From Oscillospiraceae bacterium (GTDB lineage: Bacteria; Bacillota; Clostridia; Oscillospirales; Oscillospiraceae), in the NCBI GenBank assembly GCA_021202795.1, contig JAJQCH010000028.1, positions 1 to 32,582 of the forward strand: a DNA stretch of 32,582 nucleotides, written 5' to 3'. Positions 1-10,868 of the stretch are shown in pieces. The translations under genes and the position numbers were made by a program. How positions within the stretch are numbered: position 1 is the stretch's first letter; every line of letters begins with the position of its first letter. The notes under the pieces were generated by a model that worked only from the letters and a program-made list of their open reading frames with translations, did no database searches and was not told the DNA's origin.

Positions 1-577
1 AAGGTTCATAAATTCATTCTACCGAGTGTCCAACTTGCACTTGCAATTTGCGTCTCAATCTTATCTAATTCTCTCCCTATATAGTGACGGAAAGCCAAAT
101 GTTTTCTCTTTTTAGTATTCTGTTATGACTGTATCTCAGTTACGTTGCGGAATATGACCGTGGTTTCCTGCTTCTTTGCTGACTGTGATGACTCCACCAC
201 GCTTACTCAGAGTGCGCTGTCAAATTCTTGGATTGCACCGTTCTGGGCTTTTAGCGTTTTCGTAAAATCTGCCAGTCGCTCACTCTGTGCCTGCTCATAA
301 AATTCGGATCCGATAACGTACCAATGTCTTGCCAAGCCAGGGGAACCTGCTACCATCTTAGTAAAACCGGCTACCATGCTAATCACTATGTTTTATCATA
401 TCAAACTTCTAGTTCTAAATACTTCTGGAGTAAAGCCAAAATTAAAAACGTCGGCGCAGGTCGGCGTTTTTTTGGCTCATGGAGGGTACACTAAATGTGT
501 GCTTCACCCTTGCAGGAGGCAAAACGGTGTGATACAATATAATGGTTCGACAAGAATTTTGTGGAAGGATGTACCCT

Positions 578-624
578 ATGAGCGGACAGGCCTATGACAT
601 TTTCATCCTGGGCGGCGGCCCGGC

Positions 625-628
<4 letters not shown>
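578..628 (+). pseudogene. 5' fragment of thioredoxin reductase-like flavoprotein (MSGQAYDIFILGGGPAG), broken after the Rossmann glycine motif
   Basis: ATG at 578; the N-terminal GGGPAG dinucleotide-binding motif is followed by loss of frame and homology. Confidence 0.6.
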
Positions 629-2400
<1,772 letters not shown>

Positions 2401-2460
2401 TCACGGACATAATAAAATAATAAGCACTTTAGCATTTTACACCATATATCTGCATTTAGC

Positions 2461-2503
2461 AAGGCCCAGCTAAAAAAGTTGTCGGCTTTTTTAGCTGGGC
2501 CTT
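2461..2503. terminator. Perfect 17-bp inverted repeat, candidate terminator/regulatory hairpin between ECF S component and gdhA
   Basis: AAGGCCCAGCTAAAAAA-GTTGTCGGC-TTTTTTAGCTGGGCCTT. Confidence 0.6.
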
Positions 2504-2520
2504 GGATATTGTCCGAACTG

Positions 2521-3060
2521 TCACGCGGCGTGAATTTTCAGGATTTTTGTCTCAAAGAGCTTTTTCAGCCCGCACTTGTAGGTCAGCAGCACGCCGGCCA
2601 CTGCGCCGATGCCCGCCTGGAGTATTTCGTAGGGGAGCTTGATGACCGCATATTCCCAGGTGCTGTATACGAATGTACGACCCAATGTGTAGCCCACGAC
2701 CATGATTACGCATCCCAGAAGGACGCCCACGATGGCGCCCAAAATGGACTTGTGCCGAAACAGCCGATGGGCACAGAGGGAGATAACCACCGCCTGTAAG
2801 CCGTGCGTCACAAGGGACACGAACATGGGCGCGGGATAAAAGAACAGGTCGCCCAAAAAGGAGCCGACGCCGCCCACCATAAAGGCGGCCAGCGGATCCA
2901 GCAGAATGGCCGCCGTACAGATGATTACGTCGCACAGGTAAAAATGTCCCCCCGGAACAGGGATGCCGAAAGAGCTGACGGCTACGTTCATGGCCATAAA
3001 CACGGCGGCGGAGGTCAGCCAGAGAGCGTTATATCTGGAGCTGCGTTTTGTATTTTCCAT
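2521..3060 (-). CDS. ECF transporter S component (vitamin uptake, substrate unknown)
   Basis: Hydrophobic multi-TM 179 aa; 'PVPGGHFYLCDVIICTAAILLDPLAAFMVGGVGSFLGDLF' resembles ECF S components. Confidence 0.75.
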   Translation of the reverse strand: MENTKRSSRYNALWLTSAAVFMAMNVAVSSFGIPVPGGHFYLCDVIICTAAILLDPLAAFMVGGVGSFLGDLFFYPAPMFVSLVTHGLQAVVISLCAHRLFRHKSILGAIVGVLLGCVIMVVGYTLGRTFVYSTWEYAVIKLPYEILQAGIGAVAGVLLTYKCGLKKLFETKILKIHAA

Positions 3061-3152
3061 GATAAGTTTTCCTTTACCTAAGCTTTTCTTATATAGTATA
3101 ATGTTCTTGGACTCGTTTAAATAACCAGAAAAGGAGTTTTAAACCATACCAG

Positions 3153-4238
3153 ATGCTTATATATGATTTACAAAACCTGGCGGGGGAACGGAAATATTAT
3201 GCCTTATATCAGCATATCAAGGAGGATATTGTCTCCGGCGTAGTGAAGCCGGGGGATAAGCTGCCCTCCAAGCGGGCGTTGGCCGCTCATCTTGGCGTCA
3301 GTACCGTTACGGTGGAATACGCTTACCGTCTGTTGATAGATGAGGGGTATATCTATGCGCGGGAACGCAGCGGCTATTATGTATGTCAGCTTCAGGTTAT
3401 GGCCTCGCCCCCCGCCGGACAGCGGGAGCCGCTTCACCCGTTGCCGGAGGAGCCTCCCATCCCGGAGAATTCTCACTTTCCCTATTCCCTGTGGTTCAAA
3501 ACGCTGCGCCATGTGATGAGCGAACACGGTCAGCGCCTGGTCAGCCGTTCTCCCAACCAGGGCTGTGCCGTGCTGCGCAACGCCATTGCCGCCTATCTTC
3601 TTCGCTATCGGGGAATGTATGCCCAGCCGGAACAAATCATTGTCGGCTCCGGCTCCGAGCAGCTATACGAGACGGTGGTTCGTATGCTTGGCAACGACAG
3701 GATATATGGCATTGAGTCCCCGTCATACGGACAGATACAGGCTGTCTATCAGGGGGCGGGTGCGCAGGTAGAGATGCTTCCTATGGGGCCAGAAGGCATT
3801 ATCAGCGCGGCCCTGACCATGTCAAAAGCGCAGGTGCTTCACGTCACGCCCTTCCACAGTTACCCCTCCGGCGTTACGGCTCCTGCCGCAAAGCGATATG
3901 AATACCTGCAATGGGCCGCTCAGCTTGGGCGGTATATTGTAGAGGACGATTTCGACAGCGAATTTTTTATGCCGGGAAAGCCGCTGGAATCCCTGTACTC
4001 TATGGACAAGAGCGGCTCGGTCATCTATTTAAATACCTTTTCCAAAAGCCTGGCCCCTTCCATGCGCATGGGATATATGATCCTGCCGCCTGCTCTGCTG
4101 TCGGTGTACGCCCAGCGGGCGGGTATGTATTCCTGCTCCGTTCCGGTTTTGGAGCAGTACGCCCTGGCAGAGTTTTTAAACAAGGGTTATTTCGAACAGC
4201 ATTTGAACCGGGAAAGGAGAAGAAATCGGGAAGTGTAG
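3153..4238 (+). pseudogene. MocR-type GntR-HTH/aminotransferase regulator, C-terminally truncated
   Basis: N-terminal GntR winged helix (DIVSGVVKPGDKLPSKRALAAHLGVSTVTVEYAYRLLIDEGYI) plus type I aminotransferase fold ending abruptly at HLNRERRRNREV. Confidence 0.75.
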
Positions 4239-4322
4239 AATAAATACTGCAAAAGAGGGAAACTGTCTTCCTCTGCGTTTCCTTTGATTTTCGGGCTTTC
4301 CGACCTCCTCCATGTCATATTT

Positions 4323-4349
4323 TGTCGAAAGGCGTAAATTTATGTCAAC
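4323..4349 (+). promoter_or_regulatory. Candidate Spo0A boxes upstream of spo0A
   Basis: TGTCGAA at 4323-4329 (exact 0A-box core) and 0A-like TGTCAAC at 4343-4349, in the spo0A leader. Confidence 0.45.
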
Positions 4350-4483
4350 AAAAAATTGTTCCGTTTTCACCGTTTTTTGTTGCAATGGCCGATTAGATGT
4401 GATACATTGTAAAAGCTGATGCTTACGGCGTTGTGCGAGATAAAGAATATGCCGGCGCGGAATATAATTACGGAGGAGAATTT

Positions 4484-5302
4484 ATGGAAACCACAATAAG
4501 AATTCTGCTTGCCGACTCCGGCGAAGATTTCCGAACTATGTTGCAGGATGTCATCGCCGCCGAAGAGGACATGGAGCTTATTGGCTCTGTGGAGGACGGC
4601 GTGGAGGCCCTGCACATGATCGAGACCCGGCACCCGGACATACTGGTGACGGAGCTGGTACTTCCTCGGCTGGACGGACTAGGACTGCTGACAGCCCTTT
4701 CTCAGCAGGAGGATGCGCCTGCCTCCATCGTTCTTTCCAGCTTTTACAATGACCGGGTGATTGCCGCCTGCGCGGGGCTTGGCGTCCACTACTTCATCCC
4801 GAAGCCCTGCGATATTCAGGCGCTGATTACCTGCATCCGCCAGACGGCGGTTCTGTGCAACCAGGCTCCCGTGCCTGTCAGCGCCGGCATTGCCATGCCG
4901 TCCGCCGGGCCTAAGACACCCAGTCTGGAATCCGTAGTGACGGAAATCATCCACGAAATCGGCGTCCCCGCCCATATCAAGGGTTATCAATATCTGCGGG
5001 AGGCCATTATTTTGACGGTGAACGATATGGACTCCATCAACGCTGTGACCAAGGTTCTCTATCCCGCTGTGGCGAAGAAGTTTGGCACAACGCCCAGCCG
5101 GGTGGAGCGGGCTATCCGCCATGCAATCGAGGTGGCTTGGGATCGGGGAGACATCGAGACGCTGCAAAAGTTCTTCGGCTATACAGTTTCAAATGTCAAC
5201 GTCATTTTTTGTAAAGTTTCAGCGCAAAGAAAAATCCGCAATGCTGTTGTTGTCGAGCGTGATTGTGTCAATGCAGCTCCTCCAAAACGTGCGGCGGCTT
5301 GA
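4484..5302 (+). pseudogene. spo0A: Spo0A sporulation master regulator, C-terminus replaced by prophage sequence
   Basis: Receiver domain [20 protein letters not shown]...; effector domain [19 protein letters not shown]...[35 protein letters not shown], then unrelated [23 protein letters not shown] at 4472. Confidence 0.9.
5180..5218. other. Left prophage attachment junction (attL region)
   Basis: Spo0A homology ends about 5195; recombinase stop codon at 5219; composition changes from GC-rich to AT-rich at about 5182. Confidence 0.7.
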
Positions 5303-6523
5303 CTTGCTTAGACCGTCATAGACATCCCGCCAGTTGCCGACAAACATATTGACGGCCTCCAGCTTTTTGGGCTTGATGTCTTCCGGCACTGCCGCCAGCT
5401 CTGCGTTTAGGGCGGCATACTTGCGCTTATAATCATCCATATCAATCATATCGGCCATGTATAGCTCTGACAGCTTTTCCAGCTTGCGCTTTATCGCGTC
5501 ACGCTGGGGCTTGTAAGAGATTGCATGGCTGTTCTCTTGCGCGGATGTTTGGGAGGCGATTTTACTGTCTACATGCTCCAATAAGTACGCCTCGATTTTT
5601 ACCTCCGAGTAGTGCTTTTTATTCTCGCAGAGGCCGTCCCGTGTTTTTTTTGGACAGACGTAATAATAATTTTCCTTCCCTCCGGGGTGGCAGATCACCT
5701 TACTTCCCAGCCTCCGCCCGCAGTATGGGCAGGTCAACAAGCCGGAAAACAGATACACGCGGTTATCCTTTGTCTTGCGGACTGTATGCCCGTGCATTGC
5801 CAGCGCCCGCTCATGCTCCTCCACGCTGATTATTGGCGGGATGGTTATGCCATAATAGTCGCCCATATATGCGGGGTTATCAAACATATACCGGCTGGAG
5901 CGATAGGTCAGGCCCAGCTTCGGACAGGCGCGGGATGCTGCGGACAGGGAACCAGTCTCCAAGTACACGTCAAACGCCTTGCGGACTAACGGGGCTGTTT
6001 CCGGGTCTATCACTATTTTTTTATTCTCTCGCTTGTAACCTCGTGGGATTCTCCCGCCCGCCGGTTCCCCGCGCTCACGCTTGCCCTCAAACACAAATTT
6101 GATGCGCTCAGATGTTCGGTCGGCTTCGTCTTGCGCCACGGCCAACATTATGTTGACCTTAAACCGGCCTGATGCGGTGACGGTCTCGTAATCCTCTTGT
6201 GTAGCCCGCCAGGTGACGTTGTGGGCGTCAAGGATTGTTTGCACCTCGTAATAGTCGCCCACGTTGCGGAACCAGCGGTCGAGCTTGATAAACAGGATGG
6301 TGTCGAGCTTGCCCGCCTCCACGTCCGACAGGAGCCGCATAAACTCTGGCCGCGTGGTGTACTTTTTCCGGGCGCTCTTGCCGCCGTCGATATACCGGCC
6401 CACGATCTGCATATTATGGGCGTTGGCGTAATCCTCCAACGACTTTTCCTGCTCTGTTAAGGACAGCCCCCGGCGGTGCTGCTCCTCCGTGGACACTCTC
6501 GCGTATAATGCTACTCTTTCCAT
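5219..6523 (-). CDS. Large serine site-specific recombinase (phage integrase)
   Basis: [33 protein letters not shown] resolvase N-terminus; recombinase zinc ribbon '[14 protein letters not shown]...YYYVCPKK'; coiled coil. Confidence 0.95.
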   Translation of the reverse strand: MERVALYARVSTEEQHRRGLSLTEQEKSLEDYANAHNMQIVGRYIDGGKSARKKYTTRPEFMRLLSDVEAGKLDTILFIKLDRWFRNVGDYYEVQTILDAHNVTWRATQEDYETVTASGRFKVNIMLAVAQDEADRTSERIKFVFEGKRERGEPAGGRIPRGYKRENKKIVIDPETAPLVRKAFDVYLETGSLSAASRACPKLGLTYRSSRYMFDNPAYMGDYYGITIPPIISVEEHERALAMHGHTVRKTKDNRVYLFSGLLTCPYCGRRLGSKVICHPGGKENYYYVCPKKTRDGLCENKKHYSEVKIEAYLLEHVDSKIASQTSAQENSHAISYKPQRDAIKRKLEKLSELYMADMIDMDDYKRKYAALNAELAAVPEDIKPKKLEAVNMFVGNWRDVYDGLSKSSRRTFWRSCIDTITLDNNSIADFSLR

Positions 6524-6524
6524 A

Positions 6525-7226
6525 TTATTTCCCGCTTGGAATTAACTTTGTTGCAATGTCATCATGGCCAGTGGCATAAGCTACAATAATGCATACAGTC
6601 TCTTTGACGGAGCATCTATCATGCATGGGTGGCAGGCCGGTCAACCTATCAGTCAGCATATCAATCATATCATTTTCCGACATTGCACATTGCTTGGATA
6701 GCTCTTTTATGCCCCTGACTATGCCCTTCGGCATAATTGGGGAGCTGTCCCAGTTAATGTCATAATATACAACCTCCGACAGCATTGCCAAGGCGTCTTT
6801 ATATCGCCCCTCCTCGCGGAGGAATTGGGACATTGTATATCTAACATTGCGATATAGGCCGAGCTGGCCTTGCCTTATGTACTCGCCGCATAAACGATTA
6901 TACTCAGCCCACATAATATCACGATATGAGCGCCCTGGGTTTGCGGCTACAAGCTTCGCCATGGTGTCCAAAGTTATATCCTGCGCGTTGTGCTGATGTA
7001 TATATAGGACATATTCGTTTTCGGCAATCATCTCGCGCCCTTTTGCTGTCAATTTTCCGCCAGATGCATAACCTCTCTGTTCCAGGGAGGCTATCATCTC
7101 TGGGACGTCTTCAACGTTATATTTCTGCGACCAAAATCGGGCCGGTTCTGTTCCTGCGGCGTATTTCTCAAGGTAGGACAGCATTAATATTTCCTGTGGA
7201 GTCAATTCCTGGCCGGACTTTTCCAT
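6525..7226 (-). CDS. Phage protein of unknown function with SAP-like N-terminus
   Basis: ATG at 7226 preceded by GGAGGGATAACA; 'LTPQEILMLSYLEKYA'. Confidence 0.6.
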   Translation of the reverse strand: MEKSGQELTPQEILMLSYLEKYAAGTEPARFWSQKYNVEDVPEMIASLEQRGYASGGKLTAKGREMIAENEYVLYIHQHNAQDITLDTMAKLVAANPGRSYRDIMWAEYNRLCGEYIRQGQLGLYRNVRYTMSQFLREEGRYKDALAMLSEVVYYDINWDSSPIMPKGIVRGIKELSKQCAMSENDMIDMLTDRLTGLPPMHDRCSVKETVCIIVAYATGHDDIATKLIPSGK

Positions 7227-7249
7227 TGTTATCCCTCCAATAATCGCGG

Positions 7250-7468
7250 TTATCCTTTGACTTCCCATCTATGTCCGCAGTTTTGGCAGATGGCATAGTT
7301 TACCGTCTTTGTCTTCCGACCACGGAGCAGGAAAAACAGGATTACCCAGCCGATGCCGACAAACGCTATCAGGATGATATACAGCAAAATTGTAAAAAAT
7401 CCCCGGCGCTTTGCCTCCGATACAACTTGCACCTGCACGTTGTTCCCCTTACATTTTGGACACGTCAT
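7250..7468 (-). CDS. Small membrane protein with split zinc ribbon
   Basis: MTCPKCKGNN ... TM helix ... CQNCGHRW. Confidence 0.7.
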   Translation of the reverse strand: MTCPKCKGNNVQVQVVSEAKRRGFFTILLYIILIAFVGIGWVILFFLLRGRKTKTVNYAICQNCGHRWEVKG

Positions 7469-7501
7469 AATAATTATCTCCTTTTTATAATTTTCCCCCT
7501 G

Positions 7502-8254
7502 TCAGTCGAGTGGCAGGGGGAATTTTTTTTCCATAAGTATAACGCCGAAGCACTGCACCGCCCGGCCACTGTCGGCCCAGATGGTTTCGTCCGCGTCCCT
7601 GCGGGCGCGGTTTAAAGAGAACAGGTGTAGGTTGCGGAAGGAATCGCGGCATATCTGCTTCACGCGGTATTCTCCATCTACCAACAGGGCGGCCACTTCC
7701 CCATCCGCCGGGTCACGCTTGATGCCAAATGCTATAGACCCATCGTGCAGATACGGCTCCATGCTGTCCCCGTTAATGGGGATGGCAAACTCCGCCGCGC
7801 TGTCTGCGGGGACTTCGTAATCCGTCCACATATTGCCAAAATCAGGTTCTCCGCGTCCGGCGGCGAAGCTGTTGCCAAACAGGGGGATAGTCTTTGTTGC
7901 GGGCGCTTCCTCCTCCGCCGTATCATCCACCCGGCGGCGCTCCTCTGTGATGATAGCCTTGACGGCAGACTGCCCATAGTTGTCCAGGCTCACATAATCG
8001 CGGGCCACCTGTAGGGCGTCGGCAGAGAGAGCGGGAGCGGGCTTTTTATGGCCTTCCGGCATCCCATTAAGGCGCTCCAAAGACACGCCCAGACCGTCCG
8101 CAAGTTTGAAGGCCACATTCAGTGCAACCTTTTTCTGCTTACGGTCGAAGATACTGCGGACGGTGGAATCAGTCAGGCCGCTGGCCTTTGCTACGTCTGC
8201 AACTTTTAATCCTTTTTCTTCCATAATGTTTTCCAGGATTTTGTAAAACTCCAC
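7502..8254 (-). CDS. CI/LexA-like repressor: XRE HTH plus S24 peptidase
   Basis: HTH 'GLKVADVAKASGLTDSTVRSIFDRKQKKV'; 'FAAG' cleavage-like site; 'INGDSMEPYLHDG' catalytic Ser; GTG start. Confidence 0.92.
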   Translation of the reverse strand: MEFYKILENIMEEKGLKVADVAKASGLTDSTVRSIFDRKQKKVALNVAFKLADGLGVSLERLNGMPEGHKKPAPALSADALQVARDYVSLDNYGQSAVKAIITEERRRVDDTAEEEAPATKTIPLFGNSFAAGRGEPDFGNMWTDYEVPADSAAEFAIPINGDSMEPYLHDGSIAFGIKRDPADGEVAALLVDGEYRVKQICRDSFRNLHLFSLNRARRDADETIWADSGRAVQCFGVILMEKKFPLPLD

Positions 8255-8300
8255 GCTGTCCGCCTCCCTTATCTTTTGGTAACACTATCATATCATAAAG

Positions 8301-8389
8301 TATCGTGCAATGCAAGAAAAATTTTTAAAAAACCTCTTGACTTTTAACGCAATGCGTTGTATTATAATAGTGCAATCACGCAAAGCGTT
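8301..8389. promoter_or_regulatory. Divergent promoter/operator region between repressor and Cro-like gene
   Basis: Rightward TTGACT-17-TATTAT; leftward TTGCAT-17-TATGAT; operator-like AACGCAATGCGTT (8346-8358), CACGCAAAGCGTT (8377-8389), and CGTGCAATGCAAG (8304-8316). Confidence 0.7.
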
Positions 8390-8410
8390 ATTTTTGGGAG
8401 GTGAAGCGAT

Positions 8411-8638
8411 TTGAAGCAAAGCCATATTGTCTACCCTAACCTCCGGGCGGAGATGGGCCGAAAGAATATAGGCATTGTAGAGCTGGCAAAGCTCACGAAT
8501 TACAACCGGGACACGCTGGCGCGGAAGCTGTCCAAAAAGTCCCCGATTAATCTCGATGATGCTTTTGCCATCCAGCAGGTTTTCCCAAATGTTGACATCC
8601 GCGACCTGTTCCAGGAGGACGCGGCTGGGCAGGGGTAA
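8411..8638 (+). CDS. Cro-like HTH phage regulator
   Basis: MGRKNIGIVELAKLTNYNRDTLARKLSKKSPINLDDAFAIQQVF; TTG start after GGGAGGTG. Confidence 0.75.
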   Translation: MKQSHIVYPNLRAEMGRKNIGIVELAKLTNYNRDTLARKLSKKSPINLDDAFAIQQVFPNVDIRDLFQEDAAGQG

Positions 8639-8760
8639 AACCAAAAAGCCCCCGCCCCGGATGGGAGCCGGGAACGAGGGCCGCGGAACCTGATGTGTAC
8701 GCAACAGGCCCGCGAGGACGATTATAACACTCCTCCGGGCGAGAAATCAAGGAGGAAACC

Positions 8761-8928
8761 ATGAAAGAGACAGATACCATCAAGAGCCTGGAAGACCAGG
8801 CGAAGAACACCAAGTACCTGATGGACAGGCTAAACCGGGCGCTGTACGGACGGACTATGGACGAGACCATCAAAATTTTAGGAGGTAATCACGATGGAGG
8901 ACAAGACCGGGAAAAAGACGCTGAGTGA
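8761..8928 (+). CDS. Small phage protein, 55 aa
   Basis: AAGGAGG RBS then ATG; MKETDTIKSLEDQAKNTKYLMDRLNRALYGRTMDETIKIL. Confidence 0.5.
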   Translation: MKETDTIKSLEDQAKNTKYLMDRLNRALYGRTMDETIKILGGNHDGGQDREKDAE

Positions 8929-9031
8929 GGAGGCTTACAGGTTCCTGTTGGAACTGTGGGCGCGTGAGCGGGGGCTGGTTATCACGGACATCAAGTTTGT
9001 GGAGCCGCAGGAAGAACAAGAGACTGCTTAA
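8894..9031 (+). CDS. Small phage protein, 45 aa
   Basis: GGAGG RBS; MEDKTGKKTLSEEAYRFLLELWARERGLVITDIKFVEPQ. Confidence 0.5.
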   Translation: MEDKTGKKTLSEEAYRFLLELWARERGLVITDIKFVEPQEEQETA

Positions 9032-9051
9032 TTTTAAAGGAGGAAATCACA

Positions 9052-9342
9052 ATGGAACACGAGACCTATTACATTATCCGGGCAGACCGGGCCGGTGTAT
9101 TTGCCGGAAACATCAAGAGCCGCGAGGGCGACGAGGTGACGCTGACCAACTGCCGCCGCCTGTGGTATCGGGCCGGAGCCGCGAGCCTGTCCCAGGTTGC
9201 GATGGAGGGTGTGAAGGAGCCGCAAAACTGCAAATTTACGGTTACGGTGCCGGAAATCACAGTTATGGGCGTGATAGAGATTATCCCCTGCACCGCCGAG
9301 GCAGAGCGCAATATTAAGGATGTGCCAGTATGGCGGATGTAA
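9052..9342 (+). CDS. Conserved phage hypothetical protein
   Basis: AAAGGAGG RBS; 96 aa MEHETYYIIRADRAGVFAGNIKSREGDEVTL. Confidence 0.75.
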   Translation: MEHETYYIIRADRAGVFAGNIKSREGDEVTLTNCRRLWYRAGAASLSQVAMEGVKEPQNCKFTVTVPEITVMGVIEIIPCTAEAERNIKDVPVWRM

Positions 9343-9860
9343 GAGCGTGGGTTAAGGATAACCGGCCCGGCGACGGTTCGGGCTACGGTTCGGGCTACGG
9401 CCTAAAAACAATCAACGGCCAGACCATATATCAGCTCGATGCCGTTGCAACGCTTATTGATACAATCTGCGGTAATATTGCCAAAGGCCGGATGCTCAAC
9501 AGCGACCTAACATTTGCGTCATGCTATATCGTCAAACAGGCCGGATATTGGGCGCACGGAAAGACGGTCAGAGATGCGCAGGCCGACTTACTTGACAAGC
9601 TATTTGACGATATGCCAGAGGATGAGCGCATAGCCGCATTTTGGGAGCATTTCCGGCGCGGGCAGAAATACCCCGCCATGGACTATTTTGACTGGCACCA
9701 TAATCTTACCGGCTCCTGTGACATGGGGCGGCGACAATTTGCGCGAGACCATGACATCGACCTTGAGGCCGCCGAATATACGCCAGAGGAGTTTGTGGAG
9801 CTGACCAAAAATGCTTATGGCGGCGGAATTATCAAAAAACTGTTGGAGGTAGAGGCATGA
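9330..9860 (+). CDS. Phage hypothetical protein with Gly/Tyr-rich segment (GSGYGSGYG)
   Basis: 176 aa, overlaps upstream stop. Confidence 0.7.
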   Translation: MADVRAWVKDNRPGDGSGYGSGYGLKTINGQTIYQLDAVATLIDTICGNIAKGRMLNSDLTFASCYIVKQAGYWAHGKTVRDAQADLLDKLFDDMPEDERIAAFWEHFRRGQKYPAMDYFDWHHNLTGSCDMGRRQFARDHDIDLEAAEYTPEEFVELTKNAYGGGIIKKLLEVEA

Positions 9861-10039
9861 CACACGGGCAGTTGATTACCCGGCTATGCAAGATACGGGA
9901 CGACCTGACGGATACGGTGGTGCAGCTCAAGGACGCGCCGGTCGAATGGATTAAGGAGAACCCGGAGGGGTGCGACTTTTGCCGGGGAGAGGAACTCTCG
10001 GTAGGCGACGATTTAAAAAAGCGCCATGCTCTTGTATAA
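9857..10039 (+). CDS. Small phage protein with C-x2-C motif
   Basis: ATGA overlap with upstream gene; 60 aa. Confidence 0.6.
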   Translation: MTHGQLITRLCKIRDDLTDTVVQLKDAPVEWIKENPEGCDFCRGEELSVGDDLKKRHALV

Positions 10040-10160
10040 GCGCACGGTCTATGATGATGGCCGACCGAGGACTCTCTGGGCTTTGGCGGTGCAAGGAATT
10101 AGTGACACTTTTAAGGTAAGCTTCTGCCCCTTGTGTGGCCGCGACCTGCGGGGGACGTGA
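10026..10160 (+). CDS. Small zinc-knuckle protein, 44 aa
   Basis: MLLYKRTVYDDGRPRTLWALAVQGISDTFKVSFCPLCGRDLRGT, ATGA overlap with next gene. Confidence 0.45.
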   Translation: MLLYKRTVYDDGRPRTLWALAVQGISDTFKVSFCPLCGRDLRGT

Positions 10161-10777
10161 TGGACTGGTGGAGGACGCAGCACGGGCAGCACATCCGGAG
10201 ATACATCGGCATCATCGGGCTGGAGCTGGTAATCATCATGGTGCTGGTGGCGGTCAACAACCGGCCCGAACGCGAGACGGCAGAGCCGGAGGCGACCGCC
10301 ACCTATGAGCCGCTGGTGCTATACGCCACCGTGGACGCCCACGCAACGGACGCGGAGCCGGTGACTACTTATTACGATGTCCCCCTGTCGGAGGATGTGC
10401 AGGATGAGCTGTTTGCCCTGTGCGAGGAATACGACCTCGACCCGTCCCTGGTGCTGGCGATCATCGAGGTTGAGAGCGGCTTCGACGCGGATGTCATATC
10501 ATCCACCGATGATTATGGTCTGATGCAGATCAACAGCTCCAATTTTGAGTGGCTGGCGGAGGAGCTGGGCATCATTGATTTTTTGGAGCCGACCCAGAAT
10601 CTCCGGGCCGGGTGCTATATCCTGTATCAATGTTTGCAGATGACGGACGGAGAGACGGACAAGGCCCTGATGATCTACAACATGGGCCTTTCCGCCGCAT
10701 CCGAGGCGTGGGAGCTGGGCGTGACAGGGACGAGCTACACAAGGGCAGTATTGGAGGTGATGGAGGATTATGCTTAG
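10160..10777 (+). CDS. Membrane-anchored lytic transglycosylase (SLT domain)
   Basis: N-terminal TM (IIGLELVIIMVLVAV) then 'YDLDPSLVLAIIEVESGFDADVISSTDDYGLMQINSSNFEWL'. Confidence 0.85.
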   Translation: MDWWRTQHGQHIRRYIGIIGLELVIIMVLVAVNNRPERETAEPEATATYEPLVLYATVDAHATDAEPVTTYYDVPLSEDVQDELFALCEEYDLDPSLVLAIIEVESGFDADVISSTDDYGLMQINSSNFEWLAEELGIIDFLEPTQNLRAGCYILYQCLQMTDGETDKALMIYNMGLSAASEAWELGVTGTSYTRAVLEVMEDYA

Positions 10778-10868
10778 GCGATTGATAGACACCGCCGCAT
10801 TTTTCGCTGCGCTGGGGCTGGCGGCTTGGGCCGCTGAAACGCTGTGCCGTCTGTTTGGAGCGGCGTAA
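10770..10868 (+). CDS. Hydrophobic 32-aa peptide
   Basis: MLRRLIDTAAFFAALGLAAWAAETLCRLFGAA; start overlaps upstream gene. Confidence 0.4.
   Translation: MLRRLIDTAAFFAALGLAAWAAETLCRLFGAA

Noticed and set aside
1-360. Possible decayed gene on the minus strand (frame includes ...SEFYEQAQSERLADFTKTLKAQNGAIQEFDSAL*)
   Set aside because: Short, interrupted, and I could not tie it to a family; not called
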